Shown here in pieces: positions 33,707 to 45,851 of a stretch of 64,000 nt of DNA (position 1 is the first letter of the stretch; the number at the start of each line of letters is the position of its first letter). This DNA comes from Polytrichum commune (lineage: Eukaryota; Streptophyta; Polytrichopsida; Polytrichales; Polytrichaceae): assembly GCA_950295325.1 (NCBI GenBank), contig OX485806.1:56913169-56977168 (forward strand), written 5' to 3'. A model generated the notes under the pieces. That model was not told the origin of the DNA. It ran no database searches and worked only from the letters and a program-made list of their open reading frames with translations. Made by a program: the position numbers and the translations under genes.

Positions 33707-35278
33707 TGTCAGCCACAAACCCCCACCCTTAAGCGTCGTAATCCGGGTGAGAGCCGGTGGCTCACATGCTCTTGCTTGAAACCACGTAGCCCTTAAAACT
33801 GACTCCCCATGCTCCAACAGTGGAAATGTCCAACCCACACTTTTATTCAGGAAATACGAGGTCAAGAGTATTTAGAAATACTCCTCACCCTTGTGATCAT
33901 TACAAATGCCATTCCCTAATATAAATTACGCCCACACAAAACTTCATTACTTATTAATGTAAACCATCCTAGACTAACTGATCCAACCCGTCCACAATGC
34001 TCAATCTCCTACACTACGATTGCCCACTGGCCCATCAATTGATAATTCTAAAATGCACACTCTAACTAACTGCCACTACCCTAAGCTTAACTAAGCCCAG
34101 TTTTTAATTCCTCCAGCCCACCGGCCAGCCTCATGCACCTCGGCCCCTGCCTGGCTAGTAGGTGCCTCGGTGAAGGAGCTCCAGATCTTGAGAGTCTTCA
34201 GTCTACCCTACCGAATATAAGCGAACGCCCCTTCGAAGAGCATTCCCCCTGTTGGTACAGGTAGGGTGCATGGGTGAGCCGAACCGGTAACTAAGCACGC
34301 TAGGCAAGCAACCAGACTTCAATCACACCCTGACTTATCCCTCCCGACTTCCGGCAGTGGGTTGCAAGCCAGCTGCACCGCCCTCGGGATCAATGACGCA
34401 GATTCACATTGTCATGGGCGCTGATGTAGTAGACCCTTGTTTTTGAGCTCCCCGAATCTGCCAAAACCCTCTCAAAATCGATCCCTTCTCACAGCCACAG
34501 TGCCACTGAATCGTCCTGGCACCATTCTCTCAGACCTGATCTGCACGTCACAATGTGAACCCATCAGAGTCCTCCCTCCTCCGCATTCATCGCGCAATCG
34601 CATTGGCTGGTCAGTGCACGATTCGCCCAAGCAACTCCTCCTCCCACACACACAAAGGATCTTCCTCGCCCAATTCACTCACTGCCCTGGTTGAATGTCA
34701 CCGCACCAGGGGTGGCTGGTATGGCCTGAAGCATTTCCTAGTTGCTCTTTATGGGCTGCATTTCTCACCGCAAGATCCTCTTGTTGCCTCCGTGTAATTC
34801 CACCCTTGCTCCCTCTTCTCTGCCATGTTGTGTGAAGGAGCAGCCTCGACCCCCAGTGGTGGCCGAAAACCAGATCAGCGGAGCTGCGCCTCTACCCGCC
34901 TCAGCTACACACTCCGAACTACTACCCTCTGCCGAGGCACCAGGGGCTTCCCCTTGCTCCCCGCGTCCCGCACCTGACCTATCCACAACTGATACCCCCC
35001 TTAACGAGCGACCTTCTAAGCCCAAAACAAACAATGCTTCCAGCCGCTTGAGCTTAATCATGACTCAACCCCCCCTTCAACTAATTCACTTATTTTTAGT
35101 TACTCTTTTAAAAATTCAACCTCACACCTAAACCCCAAATCCCACCAACTACGAAATACCTAAGATTCAGTTCACATCACACTTTTATAAATCCTCCTTG
35201 GCTCAACCCCACGCCCCTTCCTGAGATTTAACCATTTTTATGATTAGATTGACATGTGAACCCAATATTGGGCTCACA
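33707..35278 (-). mobile_element. Solo LTR of the second family, reverse orientation (TSD TTGAG)
   Basis: A 1572-bp reverse copy of the LTR at 30705-32253. On its own strand it starts TGTGAGCCCAATA and ends GGCTGACA. Perfect 5-bp duplications TTGAG flank it (33702-33706 and 35279-35283), which supports a genuine solo LTR. AATAAAAGTGTG (33838-33849 on the minus strand) sits about 1.43 kb from its start, as in the partner. The two LTRs are strongly diverged except near their ends. The first 24 bp (35255-35278) form an almost perfect palindrome. Confidence 0.78.
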
Positions 35279-37715
35279 TTGAGTTATTAATTCAACTTAG
35301 TCATTCCTCTTATAATAATCCTCTTCTCTTCGTGTGTCCTTTGGTTCCTTAATGATATAAATTACAATCAATTTTTAATGCAGCGTCTCAATGATATTTC
35401 TTCGAGTATCCAAATGGTCGTAAGTTTCTTCAAGTCGCCGAGTACCGAATAACAAGTATTTTTTTCTTCAAGTGACAAGTATCTAAATAATCTTCTTCAA
35501 GTGGCCAAGTAACCATCTTCAATGTAACTAAACAACCTCCTACAAGTCTCCAAGTAATCGTTTTGCGTTTTTTTCCAATACTCTTTCTTCTTTTTATTTT
35601 TTGAATTATCAATCTCACAACCAATTATGGATTTGCCACTATTTCATATGCAGTGTATTTTTAGCACATTAATAATATATCTTTGTCATAGATATAATCA
35701 TATAGTGTCTATTTTTAGCATATACATGATATAATTGGTTGTATTTTATTTTTAGCATAGTCATAACGTAACCGATCAGTGGTTAAAGTAATATCATCAT
35801 ATAATCAAATCAAAGTGAACAAGGAACTCATCGCACTTCATTCTTTGTTCATAACTTTTCGTATTATATTCCAAAAACATTCAAGTTATGATTCATTAAC
35901 CTCTTAAATATTGTAAGGTATATAGAGTTTGTTGATACGTAGTGATAGCCATTTATATCGTAGAATAAAAATATACTTGTAATTGAAATGATTTGATCAT
36001 GGGGTTCTTTCAGATTATCAATTACCAAACAACTTTCTTGTATTAAGATAATTATGAGATAGGAAGAATGAGGAGAATTATGTGGAGGTTAGTTTTCATG
36101 CAATAATTGTTTGCATACAATTTTGCATTCATCACCTCTCTTTGTCATACTCTTTATACTTGTCTTGTGTATCAATCAATCTTCTCACATCTATAATCTC
36201 TCAATTTCAATTGTTAACACTCGCATTTAGAACCCTTCAAGTCACACTTTTGTAATAATCACTTCGGCGTAACTCCTATCTACTTTTGTATATTCTCACC
36301 TCATATGAGTATCCAATTCCCCCATCATATGTTTAACTCCATAAGCCACTCCTTTATAATTGTCTCTCAATTTCTTTCTCAAGTTTTCCAAATTGATTTG
36401 CTACATAAGCTACATCGCTTTAATTTATGTAATATTTCACCTCATGTGAGTTGCTATAGGACATCTCAAGTTGCATTCAACATCACTCAACTTAACTTTG
36501 TCTAAGCTAATACTTTACTTTGTCTCCACCTTGAATAACTATGAAGAAGGTTGAGCTTGAAACTCGTATATTCCAAAATGATAAAGGATACACAGGACCT
36601 AGCTCTCGTGTAGCCTATCGACGTGAATAAGGTCAGGTCCTCAAACTCTAATTCTAACTCTATATATAGTAGGAAGAGCGCCTAACATGTGCCTCCCGTC
36701 TATATCCCTATATCTTTTATTTTTCCTAAGAAGATGAAGATAACTCTTCCAAAATCCTCAAAGAAGGCACATATTATCCTCATATTTTTTTCATTCAAGA
36801 TGTGGATATAATAGCCTAAAATCTACATATATATTATCTAGGTATGGGAAGATTCCTAAGGCTAACCAAGAAGTCATTTCTTGGACCTTATTTACTTCCA
36901 CCTCCGTTTGCCTTACCTATGTGGCCTAGGCGGTTATTTGCCACCTGGAAGCCCACAAATCCTAAATGGCTTACTATGTCACTTGCTAATTTTTTAATAA
37001 TTTCACTAATTTTTACTTGCCCCCTTCATAACCTACTAGTCTAAATTGGCATACTAATCGTGGCCAATTAACCTTTACGTATTATCTTATTATATTAATT
37101 GGTAACCGGCCCGTTTTACGGCTAAGGTGGCTTGATCTCCGCTACGGCTTGTTAATGTCCAAGCTTCTATTTCCATTTTCGATTGTTGTTTGAGATTTGT
37201 GATGAACAATGGTTGGGCGTGGCATGAGGGGGATGACATGGTTGGGCATGGCGATGGATGGGGGGTAGTGTTCCAGTGACGGGTTCAAGACATTGCACAG
37301 CGTCCCAGACGTCAGCAAGGTACGACCATATTTGTGATCCGGGGGGGTCAAATGGGCCAAGCACCGCCACAAGGCCCACATGCCACGGTGGCCACACGCG
37401 AGCCAGCTGTGCATTACTACAGGGGATTTAACCTTCTCCGTATTTTGTGAATAACCAAGAGGTAGCCCAAGCTATGTTGCCGCAACCTTGTGCTGTGTGG
37501 GCAAGCTGCCACTCTAAGCGCGGCAAGCAGACAAGATGATGGGAGGTGGGACCCCACACTATCCAAAGGATGCCTTGTGCAGCTAGGCTAAAGCCAAAAC
37601 CGCTAAAGGTCCATGAGCTAGGTTGGCTAGGTTTAGCTACTGTTTTGGTTGGAAGAATGTCAGTGACACTAGGAGGGTAAAATAATACTATTTTTAATTT
37701 TACACTAGAGTACTA
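35279..37715. other. AT-rich noncoding DNA with small degenerate repeats
   Basis: No gene is supported. Around 35410-35560 a degenerate minisatellite built on CTTCAAGT-(GG)CCAAGTAA is visible, with a related patch at 33425-33470. TATTTTTAGCA recurs near 35655, 35710 and 35750. The rest is decayed, AT-rich sequence with scattered short open frames on both strands that show no known motif. Confidence 0.5.
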
Positions 37716-38205
37716 TTTCAGGTTCATGAGAAATTTCAGAGTTGGACAGGGTTTTGACCACGGACTTTCTTGCAGCTGGATATGAAGGTTTTCATTCAAA
37801 ATTGGTCTCAAGATCTTCTAGGAACCTACTGTGCACTTGAAGAATAAGAGTGGATTCATCAGCTTGGGGAGGATATGAAACATTTTCAGTTCGAAAGAAA
37901 ATTTTGAGTTGGACAAGGTTATGAACACTAACTTTCTTCTAGCGGGATGTGAAATTTTCTTGCAAAATTGGTCCCAAGATTCTCAAGCACCTGCTGTGCA
38001 CTAGAAAAGTAAGATTGAATTCATCAACTCGGGGAGGATATGAAACATTTTTGGTTCAAAAGAAATTTGGGAGTAATACAGACTCATACACAGAGACTCT
38101 GTTGTGTAGTCGGTGAATGGAGATTATGTTGCAAAACCGGTCCCAAGATTCTCAGTGAGCTAGTACGGTGCCATTTAAGTGTAAGAGTAAATTCATCATC
38201 TCTCA
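37716..38205 (+). repeat. Three imperfect direct repeats of about 167 bp
   Basis: Units begin near 37716, 37884 and 38050. Each contains TTTCAGTTC-like DNA, then GAGTTGGACA(A/G)GGTT, CTTTCTT, a TTGCAAAAT/C-TGGTC(C/T)CAAGAT stretch, and GTGCACT-GAA-AGTAAGA-T-ATTCATCA, and is followed by GGGGAGGATATGAAACATTTT before the next unit. The third is the most diverged and shortest. No coding role is evident. Confidence 0.75.
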
Positions 38206-40317
38206 GGTCTAATGTGTGGACGTTCAATGTCAGACTTCCCTATTGAGCTTTCTAAGATTCTCCTACAGAATAGGGAGAATTGTTCTGACCATTGCTAATT
38301 CGAAGTCTGCAAATTGAAAGGCTTGGTTTGTAATCAAATTTTGAATTAAGAAGAAATATTGTTCCCAGTCCTCACATTACATCTGTTCATTAAATTGTAC
38401 TTTGATCGTTGATGCGAGCTCTCTTGTTGCAGTCTTGGAATTTTTTACAATTTGAGAAGATTTTGTGATCTACTAAACGGTGTTCAATCTTGAATTTGAT
38501 CTATTTAACCTCTATGATCGAGTTGTATTCAAATTATGCGCCTACCTACAGTCTTTTTATCCAATCTCAACAGTTTCTATCTATCTTCTAAAGCAATTGA
38601 CTTTGGTTTTGTAATCAGCCACAAGGCTTTACTGCTTGACATAGTTTCAGGAAAAAATGTCAAGCATAATTTCACTACAAAGAACAGTGTGGTGACAGCA
38701 GGCAGAACTGAATGAGCAGTTTTGATACAGTCTCCCCGTCTCTAGTCTGCACACACTAGGTTATCTTATCTCCTTGTATTGCATGGCTGATATACAATAT
38801 ATGGCCACATATAGCTGATAAGAGGCATCAATTTATATCGGGTTTCAGTGGTAGTGCTGGTATGTGCTCTGCACCATGTCACATAGAATCCAATAAAGGG
38901 CCACTTCACACAAGACTGAGGCCCCGTGACCATTCACTTCAAGCACTCTCATTGGTGGAAAAGGCGGAGCTGGTCCAAGTTCGCTTCATGCTATGCTTGA
39001 GGGACCAACAGAGTAAGTGAATGCAAGATGGATGTAAAGCCTACATGGATATCTACATGGCATCAAATGGATCATGTTTCATGGTCACTTGGATTATTTT
39101 CCAAAACCACCTCTTGGAGGTAGGCCTAACATAAAATCAAGAGACCATTTCACTCCAAAATCTCACAACCAAAGTCATTGGAATAGCATTTAGTTGAGGG
39201 TCCAATCACATATGACTTCACAATACACTTGAGGACCTGTGACCATACTACATGATTTTGGAAGTGTCTCGCGAGGGCCTTTGGACACTTCTTTTGGGCT
39301 CTCACAATTTCATAGCCACAACCCTTGGCTCGTGTGTGGAGCGGCCCTAAGTATTGGTCATATTTGTTTCCTTGGTGGTAACACCTCCCCTAAGGGAGAC
39401 GCTAGACCTACACAAATCAGTTTTTTAAGGGAAGGATATCCGATAAGATAAGGGTCGGAGAACTTTCGGAAATTTAATTTATTTGTGAGAGAGAAGGCAT
39501 GAATAAAAATATTATAAAATGAATCAACACATTTTTTTCAAATTCAATTTTAAAATGACAAAGGCCCTTTCAAATGGTAAGTCACAAAAATTATCACCAA
39601 ATTGCTAATGAGGATAATTGCACAATTTTAACTTCCAAGTTAATCAATTGCTTTACCAACAATTTAACTTTGAGAATGAGATCCCAAACAATTGCTTATT
39701 TACCAAGTGTTTGTGAGCATATATAATGGATTTTAGGCCTTGAAGTTGAGGTGCACTCAATATGGATTTTGTGGACAAGGCAACTTTCACGAATGCACGA
39801 GCAACATTTTTTTGAATTTGGGTGAGGCACAAGACATTTTCCGGTCAAGTTCAAAAAAAAATTCCCAAGATGCTATTGATCATTAGTGCAACCTAGCATA
39901 CGCTTCAACATAGGGTAAATGACACTATTATGCATGTGACATTAAATATCATAAACAGTGCAGTTCAACGGGTGCAATTATTGTGGACTATCAAGCTTAC
40001 AACTACTCGTTTCACAGATCGACATTTTCGAGAATGATATTGTGAAACCATGGAATGGAAAGGTCGTCAAGATAATTTTCCCTGCCTGTCCCCACTCCTA
40101 GAGTGAGTAATTCGATGGGAAAAGGAGGGGGGAGAGGGGAAAGCTGCTAGGGGAGGGAGGGAAAAATGACAAAAATTTATGGATGATATCATATTAGAAG
40201 ATAGAGAATAAGTAAAAGAAGACATTGTTGTTAACCCATCAAGGATGACATGCTCATTATGATCCGAAGGAATTTAAGCTGTCCTCCGTATATTTAGAGA
40301 CAAGTATCCCATATTAT
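38206..40317. other. Noncoding DNA, nothing recognised
   Basis: Only short scattered open frames are present, with no motif, tRNA-like or splice-supported exon recognised. A purine-rich patch lies at 40110-40165. This is most likely decayed repeats. Confidence 0.4.
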
Positions 40318-40770
40318 GTGTCCTACATTCTCAAAGGCATTAGTAGATATGACTTTAAGTTAGGCTTTGAGTTCATTGATATCAAGGAGGTTATTCTTGC
40401 TAAAGAGTGGAATTCTTTCCTTCTCTCAGGGAAGAAACTACATTTCTTTCACTTCAAGGATTTTCTCAAATACAAATGTGAATTGTACTTGAAGCAATCA
40501 TTAACACCACCACAACACAAGATCGTTGTTGCTTTCCGCACCTCGAAATATAGACTTGCCATTGAAATTGGACAGTGGTCGACTATCCCTATCTCTAAAG
40601 ATAATAGATTATGCCACTTTTCCTCTCATATGCCATTTGTGTTGGAGTGTCCCCTATATAATCCCATTAGAGATAAGTTTCCATCACTATTTGACAATGT
40701 AATATTAGGGAACCTCAAGTCTTTCTTTCAATTGGATCATCAAGTTGACATTAGCTTTTACCACTGTTAA
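40318..40770 (+). pseudogene. C-terminal remnant of a LINE (non-LTR) reverse transcriptase polyprotein
   Basis: A 150-codon frame with FRTSKYRLAIEIGQWSTIPI, then DNRLCHFSSHMPFVLECPLY and NPIRDKFPSLFDNVILGNLK. This is the pattern of the zinc-binding region at the very end of many non-LTR element ORF2 proteins (Cys-x2-Cys...His...Cys). Here the second Cys is Ser (CHFSS) and the spacing to the His is short, so the zinc site is damaged. No reverse transcriptase or endonuclease domain is seen upstream. Being 3'-terminal, it fits the usual 5' truncation of LINE insertions. The start codon is arbitrary. Confidence 0.75.
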
Positions 40771-41989
40771 AGAATGTATTATTGGAGGCTATCACACTCC
40801 ATCACTCTAGGGAATTGGTCAATTTGAAACCGAATTAAAGTCACTTTAGTCCCATTAGCCTTTTGGCTTCCCAAACTTTAATGTCAAATTCATTTCATTG
40901 ATGCCTTGGTTGATGTGTCCAAATGGAAAATTCCTTATTGTCATTTTTCTTATGTAATTCAATAATAGTATTGATCTTCTAAGCTTGTATGTCATCAATT
41001 GTGCATGATGTTTTTATCACATGAGTCACATGTCTTTGTCATTGGCCATCTAGTGGTGCGAGATATGCAACTTGTGTAGCAAAGGTTGAATCTAGAAACT
41101 CCCGGTGTACAACAAGATCATACTTTGCTGATTGGAATACAAAGCCTAGCCAAAATTGGTGAAGTGCCATGCATTGTGATGTATGAAATAAAGTTGTGTT
41201 ATAATGTTGAAATCTTTTTGAAGAGTACTTTTGTCAGAACGAATTATAACTCTAGCATGTTATTCAAAACCTAGAGTTTATTGTAAAGAAAAGCGGAAGA
41301 AAAGAATTCAGTTTTATTTAAAGAATTACATTTTTTCTCCTTCGAATATACACAAGCTTTTACATTTACTAGATAATCTTAAGCTTTTATTCTTCTTATT
41401 GTTATTATTATTTTTCTCGTTAAATTATACTTATAATTACACTTGGGTCATACAAACTATAGCAGATTATGAAGTATGCTTCCAACTCACAATACACAAC
41501 CATGTATGTTGTGAATTAGACTTAAAGAAACCCAGATGGTACAACGCCTAGCCAAGCCAGTAGGCAGCTCAAGCCATGTAACACCCATCTCTTTGAGCCG
41601 AGCCCTTACCAAGATAAAAGGGGTCTAGTACAAACATAACCCCATAGGTTTGTTGTTTATTCATCTCAAGTGGGTCCCTCTAGACTAATTCGCACCCTCG
41701 ATGGGTAATCTAGGGATCAAATTGTTAAAAAAAGCAAAAGTACACGCAATGACAGAATTGCATGCATTTTCATCTTGGATGATCGTGGGCAAGGAATATG
41801 CATTTTGCCTAGCAGGTCCCCATTTCCCAAAGAAGCATTCATGAAGTTGGTTAAAATCAAACACCAACCATTTCTAAGACTTGTGACAATCCTGGAAGTC
41901 ATCCTGTACTTCATATGGAACTAAAACATCTTGTGGCACCTTATAGATTAGAGAACATGAACAGCATCTGTGTGTGACCGATAGGGAAT
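40771..41989. other. Noncoding DNA downstream of the WRAP73-like gene
   Basis: No coding sequence is supported. On the minus strand, AATAAA at 41661-41656 lies about 330 bases past the stop codon of the WD40 gene and could be its polyadenylation signal. The remainder is AT-rich, with short open frames only. Confidence 0.45.
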
Positions 41990-42372
41990 TTATGATGCTT
42001 CTTCATTACCATCCACATCTTCAACCTCCAACTCAGAAAGCATGGGAACAAATGTGCAGCAGAAAGCTTCACGGTCTTTCAAGACCAATGATGTCCCATC
42101 CGGATTCCACTTTAGATCACAGACTACAAAATGTGTTAAGGGAATATAAACACATGCAGCACCGTTTGGTGTCCACATATATAAATGTGGGGTTCCTGTG
42201 CAGATAGCAATGCGAGGATAGACAGGGTCCCAGGCTGCAGCTCGAATGGGCTCTTTGTGTATGAGAAGGGCTGTCAGCTCCAGTCGAGATATGTCCCAGA
42301 TCCAGAGAGCAGTGGGCATGTTGTCATTGCGTGTGAAAAGATAGTGGCTGTCTGCACTCCATGCCATCAATC
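41990..42372 (-). CDS. WRAP73: WRAP73-like exon 7 (terminal)
   Basis: Residues 343-468, [20 protein letters not shown] to [10 protein letters not shown]-type acidic end ([12 protein letters not shown]), then TAA at 41992-41990. It holds the final WD40 blades ([36 protein letters not shown]). Acceptor is CACCAG|GATT. Confidence 0.93.
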
Positions 42373-45300
42373 CTGGTGAAGCATAATTTAATATTATCAG
42401 CTCTAGCACATTTGATAGTCTGAGTGTACATAAACTTCAAGCAATTGAAGATACCACTGGATCTCCAACTACATGCTTTTAGTAGTATAGCCCCAAAAAA
42501 GACAGGAACAATATATGAAATTAAAAGATACGAGCACATCTGGCTTAAATTAACAATGAGCCTGAATATACACATCAGTAGATTGAAGGTGAGAAAGGGG
42601 CTTTCACATCAAAAGTGGGAGGTATACCTATGCCTTGCTTAGGATTGGGTTTGTCTGGCAGAGGCTTCTGTGATGGAACAGACACTGGCACTTCTGCCAC
42701 TTTGTATCGCACCCTTGTCCGATTATCATTTGATGAATCTAAACACAATGCAAAAACCAAAATCCCTGAGCATTCACTCAACTTTCAACTGGATACCAAT
42801 AAAAAGAATCTTCATAGTAGTCATTCAACACTCTCCATCACTTTTAAGGTCCTTCTAAGACAGCCAGATGGCAAAGGACAAACATAACCTTGAAGCTTTA
42901 GCAATGGTGTCAGACAAGGAACAGAGCATGAAACTAAAAGTCATGATGGCCATGAAGTAAAGCAAAGAAGAGAGTAATACCAGTCATTCTAGCCATATCA
43001 CCGGGCTCTGAACTCCCATTCATAAACATAGCTTGCATATCCACATGCCAGGCTTCCTCAATTTCCTGAAACCATATACTTCACACATTTAGCGTCCCAG
43101 AACAATTTCGACTCAGACATTCAAGCCCCTGACTACTTGCTGATTAAGGTGGGATGAGAATGCTCAATCCCAGCTGATAATGCCCAACTGCTTTGACTGA
43201 AACATGGAACTGCCCAATGACAATGCTTCCAAAAAACCTATTAACCCTTAACTCCCTGAGGACCGATTTCAGGTTCATCCCTTGAGTGAGAGGCCTCAAT
43301 GTCAAAGTAGATGAATGTGAAAACATGATCAATTTAAGTGGAAGCTTGGCACAGACATGGTATCTTTGTCTTGTAGTTTTCGTTTGAAATTTAATGACCT
43401 TCATCATTTCCAATAGATACATGTAAGATCATTTCAACTGCTGATACTAGAAGTTTTCATGGGTTTTTCAGCTGAGAAGAAAATAAAATCAACCATGGGA
43501 ATTTTATAGACTAGCTAAAAAAATCAAAATGATCTGCAAGGACGACATATAATAAAATCTGAAAGATGTCAATAAGACTATCACAGTTCCCTATTGTTGA
43601 GGCTTACGGTTGTTCATTTGTGGTCATCCAGAATACAATATCCCACCACTAAATATCCAACACTCACCATGTGTCTTCAAAACACACACCCGACAAGCTA
43701 ATTAGAAATGACAACAAAAAATGAAAGCACCTTGTCCCTTGAAAAATGTGCAGCTAGTCATAATTCAATAGTTCTCACATGAATAGACCTCTCCATGGGA
43801 TTGAGTATATTGAACTTATTAGTCCATAAATATACTATGATAATTAACTATAATAAGACGGTACCCTTACAAGAAACAGAAATCTCATATCTGCTTTTAA
43901 GCTACAAGAATAACCTTGGTTTCCACTCAATATTTTTTTTTAATTTTGACATTCATTACCTACAAAATTGTGTACGGACAGGGGCAGCTCAGATTGCATT
44001 TCCATGTTTTACTCTAAACTGTAGGTAATACATCTTCACATAATGATCGTAGAAAAAAAGTTCTGAGGGCCCCAATAGTCATTTCTTCACATCCCCACAA
44101 TTATAAAGATGTTAAGAGAATAAACAATGGTTTCGCTCCAAAATTAGAGGTTTTGAACTTGAAGGCTCTAGGCCTTTGCGGATTAGGTAAGATTCTATCA
44201 ACCAATCTAGGGGCCTCGGTCTTGGACTTACACACAACATGGTATATGCTGTCAACACTCTGCATCAACCATCTACAAAATCCCTATATATGCTAGAAAC
44301 CACTACCACTCTAATGAATATCATGTTATACATTGATGACCCACCTTAAAAACAACGGCATTGGATGGACCTTTGACAGCAAAAGGATGGCTGAATTCTG
44401 CAACTGGCTTGAATGTGAGGTAATTAAGTGCACGTACAACTTGGTCATAACTACCACAGCCTAAAAATTGCCCACATGGAGACCAAGCCACTGTCTTCAG
44501 CCCCAGTGCGTTATCATAGGCTGAGTATTTGTAAAGACAACGACCGTCTGGTGAGTACACAAGAACCTGTTCACGGCACCAGCCAGATTCCCAGTCAGAT
44601 CATCAACATGCACTTAGGATAAGACAACGGTATGCTGTGGTATATTGACGCCAATCCTTCCCCGATGAGGCAGAAAAAAAATCAGATATATTCCAAAACA
44701 TTCCCAACATTTAAACTTATGTCCCAAATGGCTGGAAATGAAACGATGACAGGAGACCTCGCTAGATATCAGAATCAAGTTAGAGGACAAGAAACAATTC
44801 CATCTATACCTACTTATCAATGTTAATTTCGTAACATTCACAGGACAAGGGGAGGAAATCAGTTGGGCGAATGTTGCAAAAGGGATACCTTGTACTCAAG
44901 AGGGGAATCCCAAACAGCAATATTGCTATCACTGGGAGACCACTCCAAATCTGCCAGATCTACAGTATCAGCACCAAAGGTTCCCATAGGCTCCCACCCT
45001 CTGCATGCCAACATATTGATGTAGTCCTTACAGTCTCGTCTAGTTGCAATCGCTGCGAACTTGCCATCTTTTGTAAACGCTACAGCACGTGAAGCATGCT
45101 TGGGCCAAGGCACATGCACACATGCCGTGCTGACCAATGACCAGACGGTCAGGCGGAGTTGGAAGTCGGAAGTGGTTAGAATGTGGCGACTATCAGGGCT
45201 CCATCTGTTGTACGTCAAATACATCATAATGTTTATAGGTCTTATATTTCTGGCAATTGCACTAGACTACATATTCTACTCTGGAAGTGTCATTTACTGA

Positions 45301-45851
45301 CACCCAAAGCGACGGAGCAATAAGGACGACGTTGATGTCTGCACAAGAATGTGATGCACAGCAAATTGTTAGAGACAAGCAAACATTGTAGAGTGCACAA
45401 CACCTACCTTGCATGACTTATCCCAGCAGATCCATCATCGATCTTACACGTCCACTCTGGCTGTGAGACGGACCATGCCTGGACTATGGCTCTCTTGTAG
45501 ACGCCGCAAAGGACATACTCAGAATCGGGTGCCCATTCCACATAGCTGATTTTGTCTAGACAGGAGTAGAGCTGCACCACCTGCAGTTTCTAGACAATTA
45601 GCTCTGCTGCAAAAAAAACTTGCAACCTCAGCTGATTCATTGCTCAGAATACAAAACGTAAGAATCTACAGGTGAACTGCAAGTGATCACAGCTGGTGAT
45701 TCCTAATTAAGGAATGGTTGGAGAGAGCTCAAACCTTAAGTGAAACCACATCTCTGATCACGAGACGATAATCGACAGCCACTGCGAGGAACCTCGCATC
45801 CGGGGAGAAGACGCAAGGCCCCGAATGCTTGTACGTGTCGCTGAATTCCAT
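41990..45851 (-). CDS. WRAP73: WD40-repeat protein of the WRAP73/WDR8 family, seven exons, complete
   Basis: The protein is a beta-propeller scaffold; animal and fungal relatives act at centrosomes or spindle pole bodies in spindle assembly, while the plant role is inferred. Exons (minus strand): 45851-45735, 45580-45408, 45204-44889, 44566-44345, 43065-42981, 42738-42628, 42372-41990. All introns are GT-AG and phases fit, giving 468 residues, close to the roughly 460 of animal relatives. Diagnostic stretches are [98 protein letters not shown] and [14 protein letters not shown], ending DGNEEAS. Exon 2 could instead start at 45589 (adding KLQ, 471 residues). No stop or frameshift interrupts it. 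It is the only intact host gene seen here, with transposons on both sides. Confidence 0.93.
42628..42738 (-). CDS. WRAP73: WRAP73-like exon 6
   Basis: Residues 305-342, from [20 protein letters not shown] to KPNPKQGI, including the conserved VPVS...KP...NPKxGIG segment. Acceptor is TTTAG|ATTC, donor G|GTATAC. Confidence 0.9.
   Translation of the reverse strand: MHQMIIGQGCDTKWQKCQCLFHHRSLCQTNPILSKA
42981..43065 (-). CDS. WRAP73: WRAP73-like exon 5
   Basis: Residues 277-304, [20 protein letters not shown] then PGDMARMT. This is an acidic, non-propeller linker that varies between relatives. Acceptor is TTTCAG|GAAA, donor G|GTATTA. Confidence 0.85.
44345..44566 (-). CDS. WRAP73: WRAP73-like exon 4
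   Basis: Residues 203-276, [20 protein letters not shown] to GPSNAVVFK. Acceptor is AACAG|GTTC, donor AAG|GTGGGT. The next intron (43066-44344) is the longest at 1279 bp. Confidence 0.93.
44889..45204 (-). CDS. WRAP73: WRAP73-like exon 3
   Basis: Residues 98-202, [20 protein letters not shown] to WDSPLEYK, the longest stretch of WD40 blades. Acceptor is CAACAG|ATGG, donor AAG|GTATCC. Confidence 0.93.
45408..45580 (-). CDS. WRAP73: WRAP73-like exon 2
   Basis: Residues 40-97, [20 protein letters not shown] to GSAGISHAR. The acceptor could be TGCAG|GTGG (45580) or TCTAG|AAAC (45589); both keep the frame. Donor is AG|GTAGGT at 45408/45407. Confidence 0.88.
45735..45851 (-). CDS. WRAP73: WRAP73-like exon 1
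   Basis: ATG at 45851-45849 encodes [20 protein letters not shown] and then [19 protein letters not shown] (residues 1-39, first WD40 blade strands). Donor is AAG|GTTTGA at 45735/45734. The start is chosen because the family begins with this short leader before the conserved CxFSPDG-like motif. Confidence 0.9.

Noticed and set aside
34437-35131. Open frames of 80-129 codons on both strands
   Set aside because: They lie inside the solo LTR, overlap one another, and have no recognisable domain; the C-rich composition explains the lack of stops.
30705-35278. A DNA transposon with 1.5-kb terminal inverted repeats
   Set aside because: The right arm alone carries a perfect TTGAG duplication and both arms have LTR-type TG...CA ends and polyadenylation-like signals, so two separate LTRs in opposite orientation explain it better.
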